From Pseudomonadota bacterium (GTDB lineage: Bacteria; Myxococcota; Myxococcia; Myxococcales; Anaeromyxobacteraceae), in the NCBI GenBank assembly GCA_023428085.1, contig JAEYZK010000459.1, positions 1 through 6,663 on the forward strand: a stretch of DNA of 6,663 nucleotides, in the 5' to 3' direction. Numbering within the stretch: position 1 is the first letter of the stretch; the number at the start of each line of letters is the position of its first letter. The translations under genes and the position numbers were made by a program. Below the pieces are notes generated by a model, which saw nothing but the letters and a program-made list of their open reading frames with translations, ran no database searches and was not told the DNA's origin. This document shows positions 1-6,421 of the stretch, one piece after another.

Positions 1-228
1 GGCCGCAGGGACGGGCGGCGGGACGCCGCCGGGCGGAGGAGGCAGCGGCACCCCGCCCAGCGCCGGGGCCGCCGCCGCCGGGAGCGGAACGGCGCCCGCC
101 TCGCCGCCCTGCTTGCGGACGGGGAAGAGCTGCTGGCAGCGCGTGCACTTCACGCTGGCGCCGCGGTCCGGGATGCGCGCGTCGTCGATCTGGTACGCCG
201 CGTTGCACTGGGGGCAGACCACCCTCAT
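1..228 (-). CDS. MJ0042-type zinc-ribbon protein, N-terminal part (runs off the left edge)
   Basis: Reading the minus strand from an ATG at 228-226 gives 76 codons without a stop, reaching base 1. The protein begins MRVVCPQCNAAYQIDD and has two CxxC pairs, C5/C8 and C28/C31, the latter in VKCTRCQQLFPV. This is the pattern of the short MJ0042-type zinc ribbon found at the N-terminus of many deltaproteobacterial and myxobacterial proteins. From about residue 40 it becomes a low-complexity Gly/Ala/Pro linker that includes a PPPP run. In this group such a ribbon plus Pro-rich linker usually precedes another domain (membrane segment, TPR, GYF or similar), but that part is outside the window, so the function cannot be given. 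A purine-rich AAAGGGA lies about 8 bases upstream of the ATG and may be the ribosome binding site. The gene is transcribed away from the acyltransferase gene. The family call is solid; the overall role is unknown. Confidence 0.8.
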   Translation of the reverse strand, partial: MRVVCPQCNAAYQIDDARIPDRGASVKCTRCQQLFPVRKQGGEAGAVPLPAAAAPALGGVPLPPPPGGVPPPVPAA

Positions 229-318
229 GGCGCGTTCCCTTTGGCGAGGTTCGCCCCTGCCGGGAAGTCCCGACCGTGTCCCTCGGCGGCCGACGGCTCC
301 ACGTTCATGGGCGAAAGA

Positions 319-344
319 GCGGGGTGCCCCGCCGAGAAATCGGC
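319..344 (+). other. Overlapping inverted repeats, including a GNRA-capped hairpin, in the divergent gap
   Basis: Within the 254-bp gap 229-482 two inverted repeats overlap. The first is GCGGGG-tg-CCCCGC at 319-332. The second is GCCGA-gaaa-TCGGC at 331-344, a 5-bp stem closed by a GAAA tetraloop. They share two bases, so as RNA they could compete. They lie about 140 bases upstream of the acyltransferase start and about 90 bases upstream of the divergent zinc-ribbon gene. They could be a leader RNA fold or protein-binding sites; nothing shows which. I see no convincing promoter hexamers in this gap. Confidence 0.4.
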
Positions 345-482
345 AGGTGTTCAGCGACGATACCACCCCGATTCAGGGCGTCACAAGCCGCGGGCCGGGC
401 GGGCGCCCGCGCCGCGCGGGCCTGCCCGGCGCCTGCCCGGCTGGGCCCGCGCTTCGCCGGCGGTGCGTGCTACACCGTCTCC

Positions 483-1339
483 ATGCCGCCCGAATTCTCC
501 GACGCCGTCCGGGAGCGTTTCCGGGACTGGACGTACGCGCTGGGCGGCCCCGGCACCCGCTCGCGGCTCGAGAAGCTCACCCCGCCGCGCAACGAGTACG
601 GCGTCGATCCCTACGGCTTCGACGTGGAGTTCACGATCGCCGCGGTCGCGCCGCTGCTCTGGCTCTACAAGCGCTACTTCCGCGTCGAGACCCACGGGAT
701 CGCGAACGTGCCCTCCGAGGGCCGCGTGCTCCTCGTCTCGAACCACTCCGGGCAGCTCCCCTTCGACGGGGCGATGATCGAGATCGCGCTCCTCTTCGAC
801 CGCGACCCGCCGCGCGCCGTGCGCGCGCTCATGGACACCTGGGTGCCGACCTTGCCGTACGTCTCCACCTTCATGTCGCGGTGCGGGCAGGTGGTGGGCA
901 CGCCCGAGAACTGCCGCCGGCTGCTCGCCGCCGACGAGGCGCTCCTCGTCTTTCCCGAGGGCACGCGCGGGCTCAACAAGCTCTTCAAGGACCGCTACCG
1001 CCTCCAGCGCTTCGGGGCGGGGTTCATGCGGCTCGCCCTCGAGATGAACGCGCCGGTGGTCCCGATCGGCGTCGTCGGCGCCGAGGAGCAGGCGCCCGCG
1101 CTCTTCGACCTGAAGCCGCTCGCCAGGCTCCTCTCCTTCCCGGCGCTGCCCGTGACCCCGACCGTGGTCCCGTTCCCGCTCCCGACGCGGTACCACCTCC
1201 ACTTCGGCGAGCCGCTCACGTTCCACGGTGCGCCGGACGAGGACGACGAGCAGATCGAGGCCAAGGTGGCCGAGGTGGAGGCCGCCGTCCGCGGCCTGCT
1301 GGCGCGCGGGCTCGCCGAGCGGAGGAGCGTCTTCTTCTG

Positions 1340-1340
<1 letters not shown>
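483..1340 (+). CDS. Lysophospholipid acyltransferase (PlsC/LPLAT superfamily)
   Basis: A 285-residue protein of the glycerolipid acyltransferase superfamily, which moves an acyl group from acyl-CoA or acyl-ACP to a hydroxyl, usually of a lysophospholipid or other glycerolipid, at the inner face of the membrane. Motif I is NHSGQLPFDG, with H88 and D95 as likely catalytic residues. The spacing is H-x6-D rather than the classical H-x4-D, which is closer to the MGAT/DGAT-like branch. Motif III is FPEGTRG (157-163) and motif IV is APVVPIG ending at G196. A hydrophobic stretch near residues 50-64 (FTIAAVAPLLWLY) could touch the membrane. I chose the ATG at 483. The frame is open further upstream to a GTG at 276, but that extension is Arg/Gly/Ala-rich and looks non-coding. 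There is no good Shine-Dalgarno at 483, so the start is somewhat uncertain. The stop overlaps the next gene's ATG, so the two are co-transcribed. The exact acyl acceptor cannot be told. Confidence 0.87.
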
Positions 1341-2296
<956 letters not shown>

Positions 2297-2330
2297 CCGC
2301 CGTGCTCACCGCCGTCCTCCTCCCGCTCGC

Positions 2331-2348
2331 CGCGCCCGCCGGGGCGCG
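2331..2348. terminator. Short GC hairpin between convergent genes (possible terminator)
   Basis: CGCGCCC-gccg-GGGCGCG is a perfect 7-bp stem with a 4-base loop. It sits between the epimerase stop at 2296 and the convergent lysR stop at 2402, where a bidirectional terminator would be expected. There is no T-run on either side, so it is not a canonical intrinsic terminator, and GC-rich DNA yields such stems by chance. Confidence 0.22.
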
Positions 2349-2401
2349 CGCCGACGACGACGCTGGTGTTCGCCGCGTACTTGCTGCAGCGCGCCGGACG
2401 C

Positions 2402-3292
2402 TCAGCCGCGCCGCGCGCGCTTCTCCCGCGGCGCCTCCGCCAGGAACGCCGCCACGAGCGGGTGACCGGCGGACGTCTTGCGCCACATCGCGAACACCGG
2501 GAACTCGGTCCGCGGCTCGGTGAACCGCCAGGCGGCGACGCCGGGCTGGCCGGGTCCCGGCGCGAACGCGGGCACGAGCGAGTACCCGAGCCCGGCCGCG
2601 ACGAGCGCGAGGATGCTGTCCGCCGAGCCCGCGCCGACGATGCGGGTCGGGTGGATGCCCTGGAGCTCCAGCGCGCGGAGCTGGAGCGCGCGGTGGCGGC
2701 CCTGGCCGGAGTAGGCGACGAGCGGCTCGGCGGCGAGCTCCTTCAGCTTCGGCGCGCGGCCCTTCGCGAGCCGGTGGCGCGCGGGGAGGACGAGGTACGC
2801 GTGGAGCGTCCCGATCCGGAGCGCCTCGATGCCGGGCGGCACCGACTCCGGCGCGTCGACGAAGACGTCGGTCTCGCCGCGCTGGAGCATGCCGACGTCG
2901 TTGTCCCCGAGATCGTCGAGCTCCACCTGGATGCGCGGGTTCGAGCGCTCCAGCCGCGCGAGCCACGCGGGGAGCAGCGTGCGCAGGACCTGCGAGGCCG
3001 AGCGGACCCGGATCCGGCCGCCGAGGCCCTTGCCGGACAGGAGGTCGAGCACCGCCGGCAGCCGCTCCATGAACGGCGCGACGAACTCGTACAGCTGGTT
3101 CCCCGCCGGCGTCCGCACGAGCCGCTCGCGCCCGGTCCGCTCGAAGAGGCGCACGCCCAGCTCCTGCTCGAGCTTCTTCACCTGCTGGAAGACGCCGGGC
3201 GCGGTGATCGGGTACGGGAAGGCGCGCGCGGCCCGCGCGTAGCCGCCGGCGCGCGCCACCCAGTAGAAGCCCTCGAGCCGCTGCACGTTCAT
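2402..3292 (-). CDS. LysR-family transcriptional regulator
   Basis: A 296-residue protein of the usual LysR length. The N-terminal winged helix-turn-helix covers about residues 4-64. The opening MNVQRLEGFYWVARAGGYARAA and the downstream VKKLEQELGVRLFERTGR and LVRTPAG segments are diagnostic. The recognition helix region reads PITAPGVFQQV instead of the common LSxSQPAVSxQI. Residues from about 88 onward form the effector-binding domain (RIRVRSASQVLRTLLPAWL, then GLGYSLVPAF near the C-terminus). The ATG at 3292-3290 was chosen because GGAGG (+ strand CCTCC at 3299-3303) lies 6 bases upstream. The frame stays open far upstream, but that sequence has low-complexity composition. The gene is divergent from the GH94 gene, the classic LysR arrangement, so it probably senses a sugar or metabolite and controls GH94, and perhaps itself. 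The ligand is unknown. It converges on the epimerase gene with a 105-bp gap. Confidence 0.92.
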   Translation of the reverse strand: MNVQRLEGFYWVARAGGYARAARAFPYPITAPGVFQQVKKLEQELGVRLFERTGRERLVRTPAGNQLYEFVAPFMERLPAVLDLLSGKGLGGRIRVRSASQVLRTLLPAWLARLERSNPRIQVELDDLGDNDVGMLQRGETDVFVDAPESVPPGIEALRIGTLHAYLVLPARHRLAKGRAPKLKELAAEPLVAYSGQGRHRALQLRALELQGIHPTRIVGAGSADSILALVAAGLGYSLVPAFAPGPGQPGVAAWRFTEPRTEFPVFAMWRKTSAGHPLVAAFLAEAPREKRARRG

Positions 3293-3378
3293 CCACGACC
3301 TCCGCCGCGGCGAGCGTATCCGACCTTCCGCCGGAGCGGACCCGCCGCCCGCTCGCTCGTGCGCCGAGCCTTTCGTGG

Positions 3379-3494
3379 AGTTTGTCGCGGCCGTCGGGAC
3401 TTTGTTCGGCCGCCGATCAAGGTGCAGGAGGGCGCGGGAAGGGCTGGGACGGCTGCTTCGGCCCTCGTTCGCGCTCGCGACTTTGTTCGCGGCC
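3379..3494 (+). repeat. Three copies of a GACTTTGTTCGCGGCC-like motif
   Basis: The copies are AGTTTGTCGCGGCC at 3379-3392, GACTTTGTTCGGCC at 3398-3411 and GACTTTGTTCGCGGCC at 3479-3494. The last two share an exact 11-base core, GACTTTGTTCG, spaced 81 bp apart. The AT-rich core stands out against the GC-rich background. Position between lysR and its presumed target suggests regulator binding sites, but this is inferred from location and repetition only. Confidence 0.5.
3402..3420. promoter_or_regulatory. Candidate LysR operator (imperfect dyad)
   Basis: TTGTTCGGCCGCCGATCAA is symmetric around base 3411, with 8 of 9 pairs matching (the mismatch is T3405/T3417). It overlaps the second copy of the repeated motif and lies about 110 bp from the lysR start and 140 bp from the GH94 start, as expected for a LysR recognition site. 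The T-N11-A spacing is not met exactly within it, so the call is tentative. Confidence 0.4.
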
Positions 3495-3520
3495 AGGGAG
3501 CTTGCGCCCTCGGCGATGGG

Positions 3521-3561
3521 GGTTGCGTGACCTCCGCGGAACCGGGTAAGTGCTCGCAACC
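3521..3561 (+). promoter_or_regulatory. Hairpin immediately before the GH94 start codon
   Basis: GGTTGCG at 3521-3527 pairs perfectly with CGCAACC at 3555-3561, the seven bases directly before the ATG at 3562. The 27-base loop contains the only plausible, weak Shine-Dalgarno (GGGTAAG, 3544-3550). If it forms in the mRNA it would place the ribosome entry site within a closed loop, so it could tune translation of GH94. The match is seen; the function is inferred. Confidence 0.4.
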
Positions 3562-5988
3562 ATGCGCTTTGGCCACTTCGACGACGCCTCCCGCGAGTAC
3601 GTCATCACCACCCCCAAGACCCCGTATCCCTGGATCAACTACCTGGGATCCGAGCAGTTCTTCGGGATCATCAGCCACATGGCGGGCGGGTACTGCTTCT
3701 ACCGCGACGCGCGGCTGCGGCGCGTGCTCCGGTACCGGTACAACAACGTCCCGACCGACGCGGGCGGCCGCTACTTCTACGTGAAGGACGGCGACGACTA
3801 CTGGACGCCGACCTGGGCCCCCGTGAAGCGGGACCTCGAGCAGTTCGAGTGCCGCCACGGCCTCGGCTACACGAAGATCACCGGCAAGCGCGGCGGCGTC
3901 CGGGCCGACCTCCTCTACTTCGTCCCGCTCGGCGTGAACGCCGAGATCCACCAGGTCACGCTCAAGAACGAGGGCACGGCGAAGAAGAAGCTGCGCCTCT
4001 TCTCGTTCGTCGAGTTCTGCCTGTGGAACGCGCTGGACGACATGACCAACTTCCAGCGGAACTGGTCCACGGGCGAGGTGGAGGTCGAGGGCAGCACCAT
4101 CTTCCACAAGACCGAGTACCGCGAGCGCCGGGATCACTACGCGTTCTACCACGTGAACGCGAAGCTGGCCGGCTTCGACACCGACCGCGAGACCTTCTTC
4201 GGCCTCTACAACGGCATGCACGAGCCGCAGGTCGTGGCCTCCGGCGAGCCGCGCAACTCGGTGGCGAGCGGCTGGCAGCCGATCGCCTCGCACGCCGTGG
4301 ACGCGGAGCTCGCCCCCGGCGAGGAGAAGACCTTCGTCTTCGTGCTCGGCTACGTCGAGAACCCGCGGGACCAGAAGTGGGAGAAGCCCGGCGTCATCGG
4401 CAAGAAGCCGGCCCGCGCGCTCATCGAGCGTTTCTCCACGCCGGCGCAGGTCGCCGACGCCCTGCAGAAGCTCCGCGCGAGCTGGGACGGGCTGCTCTCC
4501 ACCTACACGGTCAAGTCGAACGACGAGAAGCTCGACCGGATGGTGAACATCTGGAACCCGTACCAGTGCATGGTCACCTTCAACATGTCGCGCTCCGCCT
4601 CGTACTTCGAGACGGGCATCGGGCGCGGCATGGGGTTCCGCGACTCGAACCAGGACCTGCTCGGCTTCGTCCACCAGATCCCGGAGCGGGCGCGCGAGCG
4701 GATCATCGACATCGCCTCCACCCAGTTCCCCGACGGCAGCGCGTACCACCAGTACCAGCCGCTCACCAAGCGCGGGAACAACGACATCGGCTCGGGCTTC
4801 AACGACGACCCGCTCTGGCTCATCGCCGGCGTCGCCGCGTACATCAAGGAGACGGGCGACTACGGGATCCTGAAGGAGATGGTCCCGTTCGACAACGACG
4901 AGTCGAACAAGGCGACGCTGATGGAGCACCTGCGCCGCTCGTTCCACCACGTCTTGAACAACCTCGGCCCGCACGGCCTGCCGCTCATCGGCCGCGCCGA
5001 CTGGAACGACTGCCTCAACCTCAACTGCTTCTCGGAGACGCCGGACGAGTCGTACCAGACCACCGGCAACCGGACCGGCCGCACCGCCGAGTCGCTCATG
5101 ATCGCCGGCCTGTTCATGGCGATGGGCCCGGAGTGGATCGCGCTCCTCGAGCACGAGGGCCAGGCCGGCGAGGCGAAGGAGGCCGCGGCGTCGCTGAAGA
5201 AGATGGAGGACGCCATCCTGAAGCACGGGTGGGACGGCGACTGGTTCCTCCGCGCCTACGACTTCTTCGGCAAGAAGATCGGCTCGAAGGAGTGCGAGGA
5301 CGGCAAGATCTTCATCGAGAGCCAGGGCTGGTGCGTGATGGGCGGGGTCGGCCTCGAGAGCGGCCAGGCGAAGAAGGCGCTCGACGCGGTGAAGGAGCAC
5401 CTCGACACGAAGTACGGCATCGTGCTCCAGCAGCCCGCGTACAAGGAGTACCACGTCGAGCTCGGCGAGATCTCCTCGTACCCGCCGGGCTACAAGGAGA
5501 ACGCGGGCATCTTCTGCCACAACAACCCGTGGATCATGATCGCCGAGACCATGATCGGCCGGCCGGACCGCGCCTTCGAGTACTACAAGAAGATCGCGCC
5601 GGCGTACGTCGAGGACATCTCCGAGATCCACAAGACCGAGCCGTACGTCTTCTCGCAGATGGTGGCGGGGAAGGACGCGGTCCGGCACGGCGAGGCGAAG
5701 AACGCGTTCCTCACCGGGACCGCCGCCTGGACCTTCGTGGCCGCCTCGCAGTACCTCCTCGGCGTCCGCCCCGAGCACGCCGGCCTCAAGGTGGCGCCCT
5801 GCCTGCCCGCGGAGATCCCGGAGTTCACGATCACCCGCAAGTGCCGGGGCGCGACCTACGAGATCCACGTGAAGAACTCCGGGACGGGCGGCAAGGCCCG
5901 CCTCACCGTGGACGGGAAGGCCATCGAGGGCGACGTGGTGCCCTGGGCCAGGCCCGGCGCGGTCGTGAAGGTGGAGTGCGCGGTGTAG
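3562..5988 (+). CDS. cbp: Cellobiose phosphorylase, glycoside hydrolase family 94 (EC 2.4.1.20)
   Basis: An 808-residue cytoplasmic enzyme (no signal peptide) that converts cellobiose plus phosphate to alpha-glucose 1-phosphate and glucose, reversibly. From memory it matches Cellulomonas (Cellvibrio) gilvus cellobiose phosphorylase, about 820 residues, almost end to end, starting with MRxGHFDDAxREYVITTP. Expected order: N-terminal beta-sandwich to about residue 270, helical linker, (alpha/alpha)6 barrel to about 730, C-terminal beta-domain. Visible active-site motifs: GRGMGFRDSNQD (R360, D365), GRADWNDCLNLN with W481 and catalytic acid D483, GYKENAG with E646, HNNPW with H653, and the phosphate-site LTGTAAW (T718, G719). 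I chose the ATG at 3562 because family homology begins there; a GTG at 3550 would add four residues. Cellodextrin phosphorylases are much longer, and the close match argues against chitobiose phosphorylase. It is divergent from lysR and upstream of a GH5 endoglucanase, consistent with cello-oligosaccharide use. All key residues are present, with no frameshift. Confidence 0.96.
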   Translation: MRFGHFDDASREYVITTPKTPYPWINYLGSEQFFGIISHMAGGYCFYRDARLRRVLRYRYNNVPTDAGGRYFYVKDGDDYWTPTWAPVKRDLEQFECRHGLGYTKITGKRGGVRADLLYFVPLGVNAEIHQVTLKNEGTAKKKLRLFSFVEFCLWNALDDMTNFQRNWSTGEVEVEGSTIFHKTEYRERRDHYAFYHVNAKLAGFDTDRETFFGLYNGMHEPQVVASGEPRNSVASGWQPIASHAVDAELAPGEEKTFVFVLGYVENPRDQKWEKPGVIGKKPARALIERFSTPAQVADALQKLRASWDGLLSTYTVKSNDEKLDRMVNIWNPYQCMVTFNMSRSASYFETGIGRGMGFRDSNQDLLGFVHQIPERARERIIDIASTQFPDGSAYHQYQPLTKRGNNDIGSGFNDDPLWLIAGVAAYIKETGDYGILKEMVPFDNDESNKATLMEHLRRSFHHVLNNLGPHGLPLIGRADWNDCLNLNCFSETPDESYQTTGNRTGRTAESLMIAGLFMAMGPEWIALLEHEGQAGEAKEAAASLKKMEDAILKHGWDGDWFLRAYDFFGKKIGSKECEDGKIFIESQGWCVMGGVGLESGQAKKALDAVKEHLDTKYGIVLQQPAYKEYHVELGEISSYPPGYKENAGIFCHNNPWIMIAETMIGRPDRAFEYYKKIAPAYVEDISEIHKTEPYVFSQMVAGKDAVRHGEAKNAFLTGTAAWTFVAASQYLLGVRPEHAGLKVAPCLPAEIPEFTITRKCRGATYEIHVKNSGTGGKARLTVDGKAIEGDVVPWARPGAVVKVECAV

Positions 5989-6010
5989 CGCTCCGCGCCA
6001 CGTTCGTCTT

Positions 6011-6033
6011 CCCTCGAGCCCGGGCGGCGAGGG
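6011..6033 (+). terminator. Hairpin after GH94 (possible terminator)
   Basis: CCCTCG at 6011-6016 pairs with CGAGGG at 6028-6033, and the 11-base interior contains the palindrome GCCCGGGC. It starts 22 bases after the GH94 stop codon. There is no T-run behind it, so it may only protect the 3' end or act with the next hairpin. Confidence 0.35.
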
Positions 6034-6045
6034 ACCCCGGGAAAA

Positions 6046-6083
6046 CGATCCCTCTCGCTGCGCCCCAGCGGAGGGAACGATCG
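6046..6083 (+). terminator. Second, stronger hairpin after GH94
   Basis: CCCTC-t-CGCTG (6050-6060) pairs with CAGCG-GAGGG (6066-6075) around a 5-base CGCCC loop: ten pairs with one bulged T. Outer CGAT (6046-6049) and ATCG (6080-6083) can add four more pairs across an AACG bulge. It lies about 60 bases after the GH94 stop. It lacks a U-tract, as many terminators in GC-rich bacteria do, and could instead be a leader element for GH5. Confidence 0.4.
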
Positions 6084-6088
6084 CGACA

Positions 6089-6102
6089 TGAAAACGTTTC
6101 CC
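6089..6102. promoter_or_regulatory. Candidate LacI/cre-like operator
   Basis: TGAAAACGTTTCCC contains GAAAACGTTTCC, a dyad centred on CG with 5 of 6 pairs matching. The central CG with A-rich and T-rich arms is the typical LacI-family operator form, and 12 of 14 positions fit the cre pattern TGWAANCGNTNWCA. LacI-family regulators often control glycoside hydrolase genes. No LacI gene is in the window and the site is 320 bp from the GH5 start, so this is a suggestion only. Confidence 0.3.
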
Positions 6103-6126
6103 CTCGCCGCGCCGTGCCGCGATGGA

Positions 6127-6181
6127 GGGAGCTCCCGGGCGGCGCGGGCCAATCCGCCCGCTCCGCGGGCCGGCACCGGCC
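6127..6181. repeat. Cluster of three palindromes upstream of GH5
   Basis: GGGAGCTCCC (6127-6136) is a perfect 10-bp palindrome. GCCCGC-tcc-GCGGGC (6156-6170) is a perfect 6-bp stem. GGCCGG-ca-CCGGCC (6168-6181) overlaps it by three bases, so only one of the two can form at once. GC content makes some of this expected by chance. Confidence 0.4.
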
Positions 6182-6290
6182 GGGCCGTCACTCGGGGAAA
6201 ACGCCGTGATCCAGCCCGGCTACGTCGACCCCGCGAGCGGCTCGCACGGACGCATTGCAGAATGGATCGAGATAAGGCAAACGGTCGCGC

Positions 6291-6397
6291 ATCCCGTGTG
6301 TCGCGGGGCAACGGCCGCCCTCGGGGCGACCCGGCGCTGGCGGCCGTTGCTTCGCGGCGTTGTCGTATCTCCCAATGCGCCGTCCCGTGTATCGCGG
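6291..6397 (+). repeat. Pair of 16-base direct repeats flanking the GH5 leader hairpin
   Basis: ATCCCGTGTGTCGCGG (6291-6306) and GTCCCGTGTATCGCGG (6382-6397) agree at 14 of 16 positions and are 91 bp apart. Both are preceded by GCGC, with a one-base length difference. Each contains a partly symmetric CCGTGTxTCGCGG. They frame the long hairpin at 6298-6360. They could be paired operator sites or the ends of a duplicated element; no function is shown. Confidence 0.5.
6298..6360 (+). promoter_or_regulatory. Long leader hairpin with inner GNRA-capped stem upstream of GH5
   Basis: GCAACGGCCGCC at 6308-6319 and GGCGGCCGTTGC at 6339-6350 are perfect 12-base reverse complements. Pairing extends outward to 6298/6360 through ten more pairs, five of them G-U in RNA. 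The wobble makes the plus strand, the GH5 leader sense, the better folder. Inside, CGGG-GCGA-CCCG (6322-6333) forms a stem with a GNRA tetraloop. The structure ends 61 bases before the GH5 ATG. There is no trailing T-run. It may be a cis-regulatory leader, an mRNA stabiliser or part of a repeat element. Confidence 0.55.
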
Positions 6398-6410
6398 ATG
6401 TTCCATCCAC

Positions 6411-6416
6411 GAGGAG
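6411..6416 (+). promoter_or_regulatory. Ribosome binding site of the GH5 gene
   Basis: GAGGAG ends five bases before the ATG at 6422. It is the strongest Shine-Dalgarno in this leader and decides the start, which is also supported by the signal peptide that follows directly. Confidence 0.75.
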
Positions 6417-6421
6417 TGGTC

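Larger units (their letters stand above)
3293..3561. promoter_or_regulatory. Divergent lysR / cellobiose phosphorylase control region
   Basis: These 269 bp between the divergent lysR and GH94 starts should hold both promoters and the LysR operator. I see no convincing sigma-70 or sigma-54 hexamers. What stands out is a T-rich motif repeated three times (3379-3494), an imperfect dyad at 3402-3420, an 8-bp inverted repeat GAGGGCGC (3428-3435) / GCGCCCTC (3504-3511), and a hairpin reaching the base before the GH94 ATG. The GH94 Shine-Dalgarno is weak; GGGTAAG at 3544-3550 is the best candidate. Confidence 0.6.
5989..6421 (+). promoter_or_regulatory. 433-bp gap: GH94 3' region and GH5 leader, rich in inverted repeats
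   Basis: I find no gene here. The first 100 bases hold two hairpins fitting the end of the GH94 transcript. Then come a LacI-like dyad at 6089-6102, stacked palindromes at 6127-6181, a relatively AT-rich stretch at 6253-6282 that is the likeliest promoter zone, two near-identical 16-base repeats, and a long hairpin ending 61 bases before the GH5 ATG. The motif GGGAAAACG occurs at 6039-6047 and 6195-6203, with variants GGGAACG at 6073-6079 and, on the minus strand, GGGGAAACG at 6103-6095. No clear -35/-10 pair is visible. Confidence 0.55.

Noticed and set aside
113..1339. Upstream open extension of the epimerase frame across the acyltransferase gene
   Set aside because: The translation is Arg/Pro/Ala-rich and unrelated to SDR proteins; the ATGA overlap and the Shine-Dalgarno support a start at 1340.
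3293..3559. N-terminal extension of LysR to 385 residues
   Set aside because: LysR homology begins exactly at MNVQRLEGFYWV after a good Shine-Dalgarno; the extension is low-complexity and would consume the promoter region.
3289..5868. An 859-codon open frame on the minus strand, antisense to GH94
   Set aside because: Its Val/Leu/Asp/Arg/Ala-rich product has no recognisable motif, and it mirrors the third-position GC bias of the clearly real GH94 gene. It is a GC artefact.
3849..6209. A 786-codon open frame on the plus strand overlapping GH94
   Set aside because: Arg/Pro/His-rich low-complexity translation in the wrong frame of a well-supported gene.
6242..6260. Possible sigma-54 promoter (TCGCAC ... 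TTGCA)
   Set aside because: The -24 GG is CG and the spacing between the two elements is two bases too long for sigma-54.
6271..6320. Possible cyclic-di-GMP (GEMM) riboswitch suggested by GGCAAAC followed by GGGGCAACGGCC
   Set aside because: The second strand lacks the GACGCAAAGCC signature and the stems do not match the GEMM layout.
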